Shown one piece after another: positions 43,908-54,111 of a DNA stretch of 64,000 nucleotides; position 1 is the stretch's first letter; every line of letters begins with the position of its first letter. Both the position numbers and the translations under genes were made by a program. Origin of the DNA: Deroplatys truncata (taxonomy: Eukaryota > Arthropoda > Insecta > Mantodea > Mantidae); NCBI GenBank assembly GCA_030765065.1, contig CM060985.1:177818096-177882095 (forward strand), in the 5' to 3' direction. The notes beneath the pieces were generated by a model, which was not told where the DNA came from, searched no databases, and was given only the letters and a program-made list of their open reading frames with translations.

Positions 43908-44770
43908 CCTGATGTGTTACACTCACATGACTTTCTCTACTCTTGTACAAACTATTTTTACAAACGAATATTATCCCTATGCTTCATGTTAATCGAGATA
44001 TCGAAATGTCAATCTTATTGCTAATTTTCTTGTAGATGCAAGGGAAATATGTTAGGTTTTAAGCGATAGTCGAATATTTTAACGCTGGTTGCTATGTGGC
44101 GCATTCTATTCTCTTTGCATGTCCAGGACATAAAAAAAATGAATAACGACTTTGAGAAAAAGTATAAGTATTGGAAAATTTAAGGGAATAACAAGCAATA
44201 TCTCGAAAACGGTTCACTCAACGAAAGAAATGCACATGACATAAATTGTGTATTTTAACGCGATCTACATTTTTGGTGTAGTAAACTTTTGTCTATCTCT
44301 TATGGTTTACCAGTTACGTAAAAGTCGTTCACAGTGAAGAGTACTTTTGGAGACATTCCCAGAAAATTCGTGATATACATTTCATTTCTCATGACAATAT
44401 CTTAAACATACGATATTTTAATCAAAATCGTTAGAGCCATTTTTTAGAAAATTACAATTTTCGTAAAATGTTCCATGTAAAGGGTAGTCTGGAGTGGGGG
44501 GATTTTCTTGAAAACCTTCGTGTCGCATCTCTGGAAGATACTGAACCCAAATACCAAGTTTGGTGTTTATCCGACTGTTCGTTTCTGAGTTATGCTGTTC
44601 ACAGACACACAGACAGACACACAGACACACACACGGACATGTTTCCAAAAATGCTTTTTTTGGATTCAGGGGGTCTCAAAACATGTATTTCCGGTGAAAT
44701 CTTGGTATCGAATTTTTGGGTGGAATGCAATACTTCCCCTACTTACTATACGTAGTAGAGAAAGTAAAAA
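43908..44770 (+). mobile_element. HINE-like type A, full length reference copy
   Basis: Cleanest copy for defining the ends. 5' CCTGATGTGTTACACTCACA, subterminal ACTTTCTCTACT at 43930-43941, (AC)n at 44604-44634, stem-loop CTACTTACTATACGTAGTAG at 44739-44758, and AGAAAGT. The 3' AGTAGAGAAAGT is an exact inverse of the 5' ACTTTCTCTACT and an imperfect inverse (10/12) of the local ACTTCCCCTACT, so two alternative pairings are possible. Length about 863 bp. Confidence 0.9.
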
Positions 44771-44804
44771 TACATACTTGAAGTAAATTATGCATTATAA
44801 AGAA

Positions 44805-45208
44805 ATTTATATTTTTACTAAATATTTGAATACTTATTTTCTCAAATGGGAATTCGTTATTCATTTTTTTTGTCTTGGATATGCAAAGAGTATTTATCTG
44901 TGGCAAAGAGAATGGTGCTGGGTATAGCAACCAGCTATTAAGAGATATGTATGTGCTTAAAGGCTACTGTATTTCTATATTGCCCTTGCAAATACAAAAC
45001 AAGGGGAACATAGTACGCCTGAAGCGATAGTCAAATATTTTTAGAACTGGTCGCTATGTGTAAAATTTAATTCCCTATGCATGTCAAAAGATCGTTTCTG
45101 CAAATGTTTATCTCGATTAATATGAAATAGATGAAGAATATGAGTTTGTAAAAATAGTTTGTACAAGAGTAGAGAAAGTCATGTGAGTGTAACACATCAG
45201 ATTTTTTA
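44805..45208 (-). mobile_element. HINE-like 5' part
   Basis: Runs from the internal TACTTATTTTCTCAAATGGG region to the 5' ACACATCAGA at 45200-45208. It carries the inverted-duplication segment (44870-45090). Confidence 0.8.
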
Positions 45209-45239
45209 CATTTAGTTTATCCGTTAAATAAAGTTCTCG

Positions 45240-45505
45240 TCCTCCTTGGTGTAGTTGTTACCATGCTAACCTCTATTTTCCGAGGTCGCGTGTTCAAACC
45301 CGGCTGAGAGCGATGGATTTTTAAAGGCGTGAAAACTTAGCATGGCTTCCCGCGGAAGGGAAGTAAAGCCGGTGGTCCCGTGTCGTAGATTTAGGGCACG
45401 TAAAAGAACCTCAAGCCTGATAAAAAGAACTCTGAACAAAATTACCGGTCTTTCACGCCCATTACAGAATGGCACGCTAAAGAGCGTTCATAAATAGAAA
45501 ACTCA
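45240..45505 (+). mobile_element. tRNA-derived SINE (CTCAATTTAATT-tailed family)
   Basis: CTTGGTGTAGTTGTTACCATG (box A) and GTCGCGTGTTCAAACCCGG (box B). The body has GGGAAGTAAAGCCGGTGGTC and GCACGTAAAAGAACCTC, and the 3' end is ACTCAATTTAATT. It supplies the uninterrupted reference for the split copy at 48243-49809. Confidence 0.82.
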
Positions 45506-45509
45506 ATTT

Positions 45510-45931
45510 AATTCAAACAAAATCATACAAAATTCCTCCCAAATAAAGAACTTTACGGGCTATTTCCAGAAAATACAGGATACACATTTTATTTAGTCGT
45601 GTAAATATCTTTAATATTTGGCATTTTAAACAAAATTGTTGGTATTTGCTTTAGAAAATCAAATCTCTCCAAAAATGTAGTTTAGGGTAAGGGATTCTCT
45701 TGAAAATCTTAGGTCACATCTTTGGAAGGTGCCGAACCTAAATACTAAGTTTGGTGCTTAGCCTACTTTTTGTTATTGAGTTATGTTGTTCGCATACACA
45801 CACAAAGTGAATTTTGTCTAAAATTGGCTTTTTATGGGGTCTTAAAACATGTATTTCCATTGAAATCTCCGTATCGAATTTTTGGGTGGAGTGAAATACC
45901 TCCCCACCTACTGTGAACGCGGTAGTGAAAG
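45510..45931 (+). mobile_element. HINE-like type B, 3' part
   Basis: ATACAAAATTCCTCCCAAAT to the 3' hairpin CTACTGTGAACGCGGTAGTG and AAAGT. The AC tract is short. Confidence 0.75.
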
Positions 45932-46300
45932 TAAATATTGATGTATTGAATGTAAATACAAGAAAATGTTTAGTGAAGGTGTAAAGAACACGTAAGTCAC
46001 AAAATAATAGCATAAACTCGAAAAATTTCCAAAAGATGAACTAATAATTAGCCATTTTCATAATCTGCGACATTTTATATGCATTTATGTACACTTTAGC
46101 AATGTCCAGGATACAATAAGAATCCGGGCCTAAAGCGAGAGTATAATCGTATTCTAGCACACAATATGGCGTATGGCCGTTTCTTTATTACTCACCGGCT
46201 CGACCAGTTCAAAAGATTTTGTTTACCAGTGCATTGTAACAGGTTGCTTGCTAATCTGATTGCACAGTGTTCCCAACCATCGGGTCTCCGGTCTTGACAG
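45932..46300 (+). repeat. Recurrent spacer repeat, copy 2 (diverged)
   Basis: AATAAGAATCCGGGCC, GGCCGTTTCTTTATTACTCA, AATCTGATTGCACAGTGTTC and CCAACCATCGG match the spacer at 42645-43272. It starts straight after a HINE 3' end, and a TCACATGCTTTCTCTATGAA string like a HINE 5' end follows at about 46325. Confidence 0.65.
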
Positions 46301-46613
46301 TTTACATAATATTGTTTGCTCAAATCACATGCTTTCTCTATGAAGTATTTTAATCTTCTGTATGAGCCATAAATCGTGTTCTACTTCACAAGGAGTGTAA
46401 ACTAGTATTGAAAAGCAATGTTAAACAATGGAGCTCTGCTGGGTAACTTTTGCTCAACTTTCCGCCAAAGGATTTTAGTTGAGAGAGAATGGACCGCGTG
46501 GGTCTTGTTTGACTTAGGAAACTATAGCTATATAATAGCTAGCCGATCTATGGGGACCATCCACCGCTGGGATTTGCTTTAAATAACCTGATTTATACCT
46601 TCTCAATCACATA

Positions 46614-47888
46614 TAGGGTCCTTCAACAAGAGTGTCTATATTTGAACTTAAATAAAACACGTTCTATAAATGATAGAGGTATATTTCTTTTTTTACTTTG
46701 GAACATAATTAATGTCATTACATGTGGAAAAGAACATCAGTTAAGTGACCGCCGCGACTTCGGTGGGTTGCGCGTATACCGTTGACCCAGTTTTCAATGA
46801 CACAAGAACGTAAATTAGGTCCAGCTTCACGAATAACACGCGTGATGTTATTCATAAGATCATTTACTGTTTCCGGCTTGTTGACATAAACCCGAGATTT
46901 AACATAACCGCACAAGAAGTAATCCAACGGCGTTAAATCACATGGCCTCGGGGGCTAGTTAACATCACCACCACTGGAAATTATGAAACCTCTGAACTTC
47001 TCCTTCAAAAGATAGATTGTTTCGAGAGCAGTATGACATGTCGCACCATCCTACTGGAACCAAATGTTTTCGATATCTGTACCATCCAATTGAGGCCAAA
47101 AATAGTCCTTTATATGAGCCCGGTATCTTTCTCCATTGACAGAGCTTCTCCATCTTCATCTTGGAAAAAAATATGAACCAATGATTCCACCATACCAAAA
47201 TCCTCACCACACAGTAAACTTTTGGGGATGAAGTGGTTGTTCTTGAATCTGCATTGGATTGTGATTGCAATTTTGTTTGTTAACACAACCATCCATCCAA
47301 AAGTGGGCTTCATCTCTGAAGATGATTTTTCGACAAAATTCCGGGTCAGCTTCCAATTGCTCCATAGCCCAGCCAGCGACTACACGGCGCAACCTATGAT
47401 CGTTGGGCTTTAGTTCTTGAGTTAACATCATTTTTAAGCGTGAAAATTCTAGTCCAGTAGCAGAATTCGCCAAGATGCGGTCGGCGAAAGCCCCAATTCT
47501 TGCGCTTGACGAGCAATTGATTTGTTTCCGTTCTCGCGTACACTCTCACGAACGGCGCCTATGTTTTCGTTGGAGCGCTTACGTCGATTACATACAGGCG
47601 TTCTTTGATCGCTGACAGAACCACTTCTTTCAAATTTATCGATCAAACGCCGAATCGTTCTCTCCAGGGACGATTATGCACACCGTAAACTTCACGCAAT
47701 ACACGGAAGGTTTGGCGAACAGATGATCCATTTTGATAGTAAATTTCACAATTTTCGTTGCTGAATGCTGTAACGTTCCATGGTTATTTGTCAATAACAA
47801 CTGTAACCACATGAAAACTGCTGTAACTCAATAACAACAGCAGCTATCACATATTAAACATATGACACTCTTGTTGAAAGACCCTTTT
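46614..47888 (-). mobile_element. Mariner element inserted in a HINE hairpin
   Basis: The left end TAGGGTCCTTCAACAAGAGT and the right end inverted AAAAGGGTCTTTCAACAAGAGT share GGGTC-TTCAACAAGAGTGTC. TA lies outside both (46612-46613 and 47889-47890). The flanks join as CTTCTCAATCACA-TA-TGGTGGATAGAGAAGG, the 3' hairpin of a type-B HINE. Length 1275 bp. Confidence 0.88.
46720..47795 (-). pseudogene. Mariner transposase pseudogene, near full length
   Basis: ATG at about 47780 opens MERYSIQQR. Then come IDKFERSGSVSDQRTPV, ENIGAVRESVRENGNKSIA and AQELGLSPTASWRIL (HTH2). Frame 47473-47204 has QELKPNDHRLRRVVAGWAME, IIFRDEAHFWMDGCVNKQNC (first catalytic Asp) and LHPQKFTVW. The second Asp region reads FQ-stop-DGATCHT. 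The third lies in CDLTPLDYFLCGYVKSRVY. The C terminus is RVIREAGPNLRSCVIENWVN and HRSRGGHLTDVLFHM, ending at about 46720. All domains are represented, but at least three frame changes and a stop in the second catalytic motif inactivate it. Confidence 0.88.
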
Positions 47889-47890
47889 TA

Positions 47891-48242
47891 TGGTGGATAG
47901 AGAAGGTACTGCATTCCCCCCAAAATTCTGTGTGTGAGTGTGTGTGTGTATGTGGACAGCATAACTCAAAAACGAAAAGTCGGATAAATATCAAACTTAG
48001 CATTTTGTTTCAGTACCTTCCAAAGTTACGACACAGGATCTTCGATATATTCCTCCACCCTAACTACACTTTACATAGGGCTCATTTCGAAAGTTTTGAT
48101 TTTCTAAAAAAAATACCAAGAATTTTTGTTACAATACAATATATTAAGTATATTTACATCATTAAATAAATTGTATATCTTGATATTTCTGGAATAGCCA
48201 GTAAATTTCTCTTCATTCGGAAGGAACTTTGTAGGATTTTGT
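47891..48242 (-). mobile_element. HINE-like type B, 3' part between two insertions
   Basis: Starts at the right half of the hairpin (GTGGATAGAGAAGG); the left half lies at about 46590-46611 before the mariner. It runs to ATTTTGT (48236-48242), the left target duplication of the SINE. Confidence 0.8.
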
Positions 48243-48310
48243 TTAATTTAAATTGCGTTTTTTATTTATGGACGCTCTTTAACTGCTGTGGTCCTCAGCG
48301 TCCCATTCTA

Positions 48311-49615
48311 CGAGGGTAATCCAGAAATTCCCAGAAATAAACAATTAACAAAATGCACATAACAACGTTTATTATCTACATTTGAAAGGTAGACTCTTAA
48401 GCAATTTTTCTACATAATCGCTATCCAAATTGAGACATACCCTGGCACTAGTTTTTCAATACTTTCTCTGTATATAATCTTCCGCCTGCGACTTCAACCA
48501 CTGGTTTACAGCGGCGTGCAGTTTAGCGTCAGTATCAACCGTTGTGTCCCGAGCCATTTCTTCATCGCTGGGAAGAGGTGGTAGTCGCTCGGCGCCAAAA
48601 CCCGGCTGTATGGTGGATGGTCAAGCACATTCATCCAAAACCATCCAAGAGTGTTCCGGTACGATTGGCCGTGCGTGGGCGTGCATTGTCGTGAAGAAAC
48701 AACACCTTGGTGCTAAGTTTTCCCCGACGCTTATTTTGTATGGCACGCCTTAACTTTCTTAGTGTTTCACAAGTAGTGTTGTTCCCGTTCCAGAAACTCA
48801 ACGAGAAGCACTCCCTTAGCGTCCCAAAACACAGTAGCCATGACCTTTCATGCTGACAGCGTTTGCAAACACTTACTTGGTTTAAAGGGAGAATGTGTGT
48901 GTCGCCATTCCATCGACTGCTGTTTTTTTTCACAATTGACATGCTTCACCCAAGTCTCGTCCCCGGTTACGATACGATCGAGTAAAGCGTTACCATAGTT
49001 GATGAAATCTTGGAGGAAGGTCAGTGCTGCAACCAGTCTATGTTGTTTTATGGTCTTCCGTTAGGATTTTCGGAGCCTACCTTGCACAAAATTTGTGGTA
49101 ACCGAGATTCTCCCCCACAATTTGATGCACCAAACTTCGTGAAATTTGGAGAAAATGTTCCGAAAGTTATTTAACCGTGAAACGACGATTTTCACGAATT
49201 TTGTCATTGATTTGCATTGACAGTTCATCGGTCATAAGGCTAGGCCTACCACTGCTAACCCTGTCATGAACATTGGTAGGGCCATTTTCAAAATGAATAC
49301 ACCATGGCCTGACTCGGCTTTCACTCATTATTCCCTGCCTGTAAACATCACAACGTTGACGATAAATTTCAATGGGTTTTTACTTTTAAGCCAACAAAAA
49401 CCTAATCACAGACCGCACTTCACAAGTGGCGGGATTTTCTATTGCAACGCCTATTTAAACAACTCACAGAGAGCACAGTAAGGAAGGCACAGTCCTCACG
49501 CTACCACAGCTGGATGCGTACTGAATGTAGAAACGTTCTGACACCAAAATGGCGGCATTAGCCCTACTCATCGTCACGATAGGCCAAAACGTGTGGGACT
49601 TTTTGGATGCCCTCG
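48311..49615 (-). mobile_element. Mariner element inserted in the SINE
   Basis: The left end CGAGGGTAATCCAGAAATTC and the right end inverted CGAGGGCATCCAAAAAGTCC are similar inverted repeats. TA is duplicated at 48309-48310 and 49616-49617. Removing the insert restores the SINE reading of the copy at 45266-45475. Length 1305 bp. Confidence 0.9.
48400..49400 (-). pseudogene. Mariner transposase pseudogene
   Basis: Minus-strand pieces include LPLNQVSVCKRCQHERSWLL, CFGTLRECFSLSFWN (degraded VFWD-x-G-x-LL), ETLRKLRRAIQNKRRGKLST and LFLHDNARPRTA with the second catalytic Asp (48631-48760). Further pieces upstream toward 49250 correspond to the HTH region. The third Asp region near 48600 (PAIQPGFGAERLPPLPS-like, downstream of HDNARP) is degraded. 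Multiple frameshifts. Confidence 0.8.
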
Positions 49616-49816
49616 TATACTGGGCGTGAAAGACAAGAAATTTTGTTCAAAGGCCTCTTTATCAGGCCTGAGAGTCTTTTACGTGCCGTAAATCTACGAC
49701 ACGGTACCATCTGCTTTATTTCCTTTCCAAAGGAAACCATCGCCCTCCGCCGGATTTGAACTCGCGACCTCGGGAATGGGAATTAGAGGCTACACCATGG
49801 AGGACGATAATTTTGT

Positions 49817-50235
49817 AACTGATAAGTGTTAAGTGAAAGACAAAAATTTACCAAAGGTATATCTCTTTAAAATGCATAATTTACTTCAAATAAGTTTTTT
49901 TGCCATAGAAGATATTTCTGAGGTATTCGTTTTTAAAGGATGGAATTGTTCATTTTTTGATCATTCTCTTAAAGTCCTGACAACATTTAGTTGCTTCTCG
50001 TGATGTCATGGAAACAGTATGTAATTTTAAGGATAGCGTATAGCGTCCAGTTGTTAAAAAGTTGACTATTGCTGTTCTCTTTGTATCTATAACGAAATGT
50101 GTAATGCATCTGTTTCTGCAAAGGTTTATTTAGATTAAAATAAAGTAGATAGACAAATGTGCTGTAGTAAGAAAAGTTTGTATACTCACTAATAAATGAT
50201 AGAGGGGAGAGAAAGGCATGTGAATGTATCACATA
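49817..50235 (-). mobile_element. HINE-like type B, 5' part after the SINE
   Basis: AACTGATAAGTGTTAAGTGA continues the sequence before 48243. The B block (AACATTTAGTTGCTTCTCG, TATCTATAACGAAATGTG) leads to the 5' end near GCATGTGAATGTATCACATAGG. Confidence 0.8.
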
Positions 50236-50845
50236 GGATTTTTAAACACTTTTAGGTCATTAAAATCCGGGCGCAGGTTATTACCATACTGAAATGCAAA
50301 CATTTTATAAATGTATTTCATCACAACTTTCTGCTACACTTATAAATTCACTTTTCCTCATATGAATGCAATATTCCAGTACTTATAATTATTTTATTAA
50401 TAATAAACACACTGATTTTATTTCTAGAGTAGCACGCGTTATTCAAAATATCTGCTTCTAATTTAATCTACCTCGCTTAAGTACGGTTATGAAATGTGTA
50501 TTTCAAACGGAAAAAGGCTGCCGAAGGTTGGGAATACTGTGGGATCAGATTAGCAAACAACCTTGCACAATGTATTGGTAAACAAACCTTTCGATGTGCA
50601 CGACCCCTTGAGTATTAAAGAAATAGCCACAGGTAGGATTATACTGTCACTTTAGTAATTTGCAGAGCCGGGATTCTGATGACGTCATCTTTTAATTTAT
50701 CTTGGGAATTGCTAACCTGTACATTTATACGCATCATTAGTCTCAGGTTAAGATGGATATTTATTGTTTATATTTCGTCATTTTTTCTAGATTTTATGAC
50801 AGTATGTTGTTATTTTCCTGTCCTTTATATAATTATTTATTTTTT
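50236..50845 (-). repeat. Recurrent spacer repeat, copy 3
   Basis: Inverse of 42645-43272: GGCTGCCGAAGGTTGGGAAT, TGTGGGATCAGATTAGCAAAC, ACGACCCCTTGAGTATT. It sits between a HINE type-B 5' end (50235) and a type-A 3' end (50846), the same arrangement as copy 1. Confidence 0.7.
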
Positions 50846-51615
50846 ACTTCATCTACTACGTATAGTAAGTAGCGAAAGTATTCGATTCCAGCCAAAAATT
50901 CGATATTGAGACTTCACCGGAAATATATGTTTTCAGACCCCCTGAATCCAAAAAAAGCATTTTTGGAAACATGTCCGTATGTGTGTGTGAACAGCATAAC
51001 TCAGAAACGAACAGTCGGATGAACACCAAACTTGGTATTTAGGTTCAGTATCTTCCAGAGATGCGACACGAAGGCTTTCAAGAAAATCCCCCACCCCAGA
51101 TTACCCTTTACATGTAACATTTTTCGAAAATGTTTATTTTCTCAAAAATGGGTCTAAAGATTTTGATTAAAATATCATATGTTTATATCATATACATTTT
51201 TTGTTGTTGAGTGAACCATTTTCGAGATATTGCTTGTTATTCCCTTAAATTCTTCAATACTTATTTTCTCAAATGGGAATTCGTTATTCATTTTTTTGTC
51301 TTGGATATGCAAAGAGTATTAATCTGTGACAAAAGATAATAGTGCTGCACCTAGCAACCAGCTATTAAGACATATTTATATGCTTAAAGGCTACTGTATT
51401 TCTATATTGCCTCTGCAATTACAAAACAACGGCAACATAGTAGGCCTTAAGCGATAGTCAAATATTTTTAGAACTGGTCGCTATGTGTAAAATGTAATTC
51501 TCTTTGCATGTCAAAAGATCGTTTCTGCAAATGTTTATCTCGATTAATATGAAATAGATGGAGAACAAGAATTTGTACAAGAGTAGAGACAGTCATTTAT
51601 GTGTAACACATCAGA
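50846..51615 (-). mobile_element. HINE-like type A, internally shortened
   Basis: Both termini are present (ACTTCATCTACTACGTATAG; ACACATCAGA). There is an internal deletion at about 51185, where ATATGTTTA joins TATCATATACATTTTT. Confidence 0.83.
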
Positions 51616-51619
51616 TTTT

Positions 51620-51842
51620 TTTTGTCCTGGTAATACAAAGAGAATGGAATACTCCACATAATAACCAACTCTAAAATATTTGACTCGCCTAAAGCCTACC
51701 AATTCCCCTTGTATCTACAAGAAAATTAGCAATAAGATTAACATCTCGATTAACATGAAGCATAAGGAGAATAAGCGTTTGCAAAAATAGTTTGTACAAG
51801 AGTAAAGAAAGTCATGTGAGTGTAACACATCAGATTTTTTTA
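51620..51842 (-). mobile_element. HINE-like 5' fragment
   Basis: Begins at the internal TGTCCTGGTAATACAAAGAG point directly after the T run of the previous copy, and reaches ACACATCAGA. Confidence 0.8.
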
Positions 51843-51904
51843 CTATATCCAGGGTTATATATTTTTGACATTTTCTATAACGACAACTTTTAAACATCAG
51901 AAAT

Positions 51905-52739
51905 TCTGATGTGTTGCACTCACATGACCTTCTCTACTCTTGTACAAGCTATTCTTACAAACGCTTATTCTCCATATGCTTCATGTTAATCGAGATGTTA
52001 ATCTTATTGCTAACTTTCTTGTAGATGCAAGGAGAATATGGTAGGCTTTAAGCGATAGTCAAATATTTAAAGAACTGGTTGTTATGTGGAGAATTCCATT
52101 CTCTTTAAATGTCCAGGACATTAAAAAAAGGAATAACGGATTCCCACTTGAGAAAAAGTATAACTATTGGAAGATTCAAACATATAACAAGGAATATCTC
52201 GGAAATGGTTCACTCCAAAAAATAAAAAACACGTATCTGATATAAAGTATGTGGTTTAACGAGATCGGCAGTTTTTCCGTAGTAAAATTTGTCTATTTCT
52301 TACGGTATACCAGTCATGTGAAAGTTTTTCAGAATAAAGAGGACTTTTGGGAACATACCCAGGAAATTCAGGATATACATTTCATTTTTAATGAAAATAT
52401 CTTAAGCATGTGATACTTCATTCAAAATCGTTAGCCATTTTTGAGGTAATCAAAATGTTCGAAAAATGTTCCATGTATAATTAGTCTGATGTGGGGATTT
52501 TATTGAAAATCTTCGTATCTTACCTTTGGACGATATTATACTAAAATACCTGGTTTGGTATTTATCGAACATTTCGTTTTTAGGCTATGCTTCTCACAAA
52601 TACACACACGGAAATGTTTACAGAAATCCTTTATTTGGATTCAAGGTACCTCAAAACGTGTATTTTCGGCAAAATCTTAGTCCGGAACTTTTGGGTGCAA
52701 TGCAATACTTCCCTACTAACTATACGCCGTAGAAAAGCT
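51905..52739 (+). mobile_element. HINE-like type A, full length
   Basis: TCTGATGTGTTGCACTCACA to CTAACTATACGCCGTAGAAA. The AC tract is nearly absent (ACACACAC only). Confidence 0.85.
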
Positions 52740-52742
52740 AAA

Positions 52743-53090
52743 ATGTAAATCTCTTGAAAACACGCAATTTATTTTGAATAACTTTTCTGTAGCATCGGAC
52801 ATTTACAGAAATGCGTTATTATTGTTTCGAGCTGTTCAACAAATTATTATTGTTTTTAAGTAGCATCGATTTTCAGTTGTTTCTCGCGATGTCATGGAAA
52901 CAGTATGGAATTTTAAGGCCAGCATATAGCGTCCAGTTGTTAAACATTTGACTATCGCTGTTCCCTTTGTATCTATAACGAAATGTGTAATGTAGCTATT
53001 TCTGTAAAGATTTATTTGGATTAAAATGAAGTAGATAGCCCACTAATAAAGTATAGACTGTAGATAGGTGTTGTGGGTTTAATATATATC
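52743..53090 (-). mobile_element. HINE-like type B, 5' half
   Basis: Contains TTTCTCGCGATGTCATGGAA, AGCGTCCAGTTGTTAAACAT and TATCTATAACGAAATGTGTA. It ends at CTAATAAAGTATAGACTG. Confidence 0.75.
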
Positions 53091-53128
53091 AGATTTCTTA
53101 TTCTCTCTGCATCTAATTGCCGGTTTTT

Positions 53129-54111
53129 AGGCAGTATTTTAACACTTAAATGATTTCAGTCTAATTATACAATATATAAATTAATAACCGTCCACCTTAA
53201 AGCAATAGATGTATGTAACAATATATAAAACTGTATATTACAGTCAAGTATATGTTTATATTATTGTATATGTGTTCAATAATATTATGTAAGTGTATTA
53301 CATAATTTAATAATGTAGACGCTGTGAGAATAATAGGTTAAAAGTTGATAACAATGAGGTAACTTTGAGGCAATAATGAGTAACAATGTTTAATAATGTT
53401 ACTAGTCATTATAGGAGCAACAATAAAGTAAATTTTGAGACAATTTATAAAATAGCAAATCAACAACCAGAAAAGCTTTAGTTAAATAAAAGTATTCCAT
53501 TGGACTAGGATTAGCCAATCAGAGACTTCAAATACATAAATTTACAAATGTGGCGATAGAAATCAAGTCAGTTGCTTGCAGACAGTGTTCCTAACCGGAC
53601 GCGAGATGTGTCCTCGAGAAATTTAATACGTATTCTGTGTGAGAAAAAAATTGTTTACCTGTTTAAAAAGTGCAAGTAATTGATAAAAGAATCTCACAGA
53701 CCTCTATGTGTTTGAAGTGTTATTTAAATCGTGTCAAGGATTAATAAATGGAGTGAGGTAAAAATTATAATCTGTGTAAGCCTACATTCTTTAGTCACAC
53801 CACAACCCTGCTTAGAATAACATGTCTCCAACAAAAATACTGACGCAGCCGAGGCAAACATAAATATTTAAAGAAACAGTCAAATTACAAAGTTGATATT
53901 TTTAATCTTTTTTGGGACGAAGACTACCGGGTACCATACGTGCGGTTGCAACTACTTCAAGATCGGCTCCCCAACAGTCGAAATAGAATACAACTCCTTC
54001 AATACAACCTACTTCAAATTGACGCCCAAGGCGTAATGGAAATAACGTAAAGATACTAACAACTTCAAATTGGCTTTCATACGTGAGGTAGAAACTATCT
54101 ACTTCATTTTT
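53129..54111 (+). repeat. LTR-like dispersed repeat, copy 2, with downstream flank
   Basis: Same order as copy 1: AGGCAGTATTTTAACACTTA, TGTGAGAATAATAGG (53333), AATAAATGG near 53745, CCAACA (53833), ACTGACGCAGCCGAGGC. It extends further through CTACCGGGTACCATACGTGC, CGGCTCCCCAACAG and CTACTTCATTTTT, where it meets a HINE 3' end. The extension matches copy 3 up to the same junction. Confidence 0.6.

Larger units (their letters stand above)
48243..49809 (-). mobile_element. tRNA-derived SINE split by a mariner
   Basis: The 3' end (inverse of ACTCAATTTAATT-type tail) is at 48243 and the tRNA head at 49730-49809 (inverse of GGTCGCGAGTTCAAATCCGG). ATTTTGT flanks both ends (48236-48242; 49810-49816). 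The SINE middle is split at CCCATTCTA / TACTGGGCGTGAAAG. Both sides match the uninterrupted copy at 45240-45505. Confidence 0.85.

Noticed and set aside
44468-44755. A recurring 60-115 codon frame in many HINE copies, with products sharing a LEDTEPKYQVWCLSDCSFLS-type string followed by a His-Thr repeat
   Set aside because: The similarity comes from the shared non-coding repeat. Frames shift with the length of the AC tract, start at different ATGs, lack upstream context and are broken in most copies. There is no sign of protein-level constraint.
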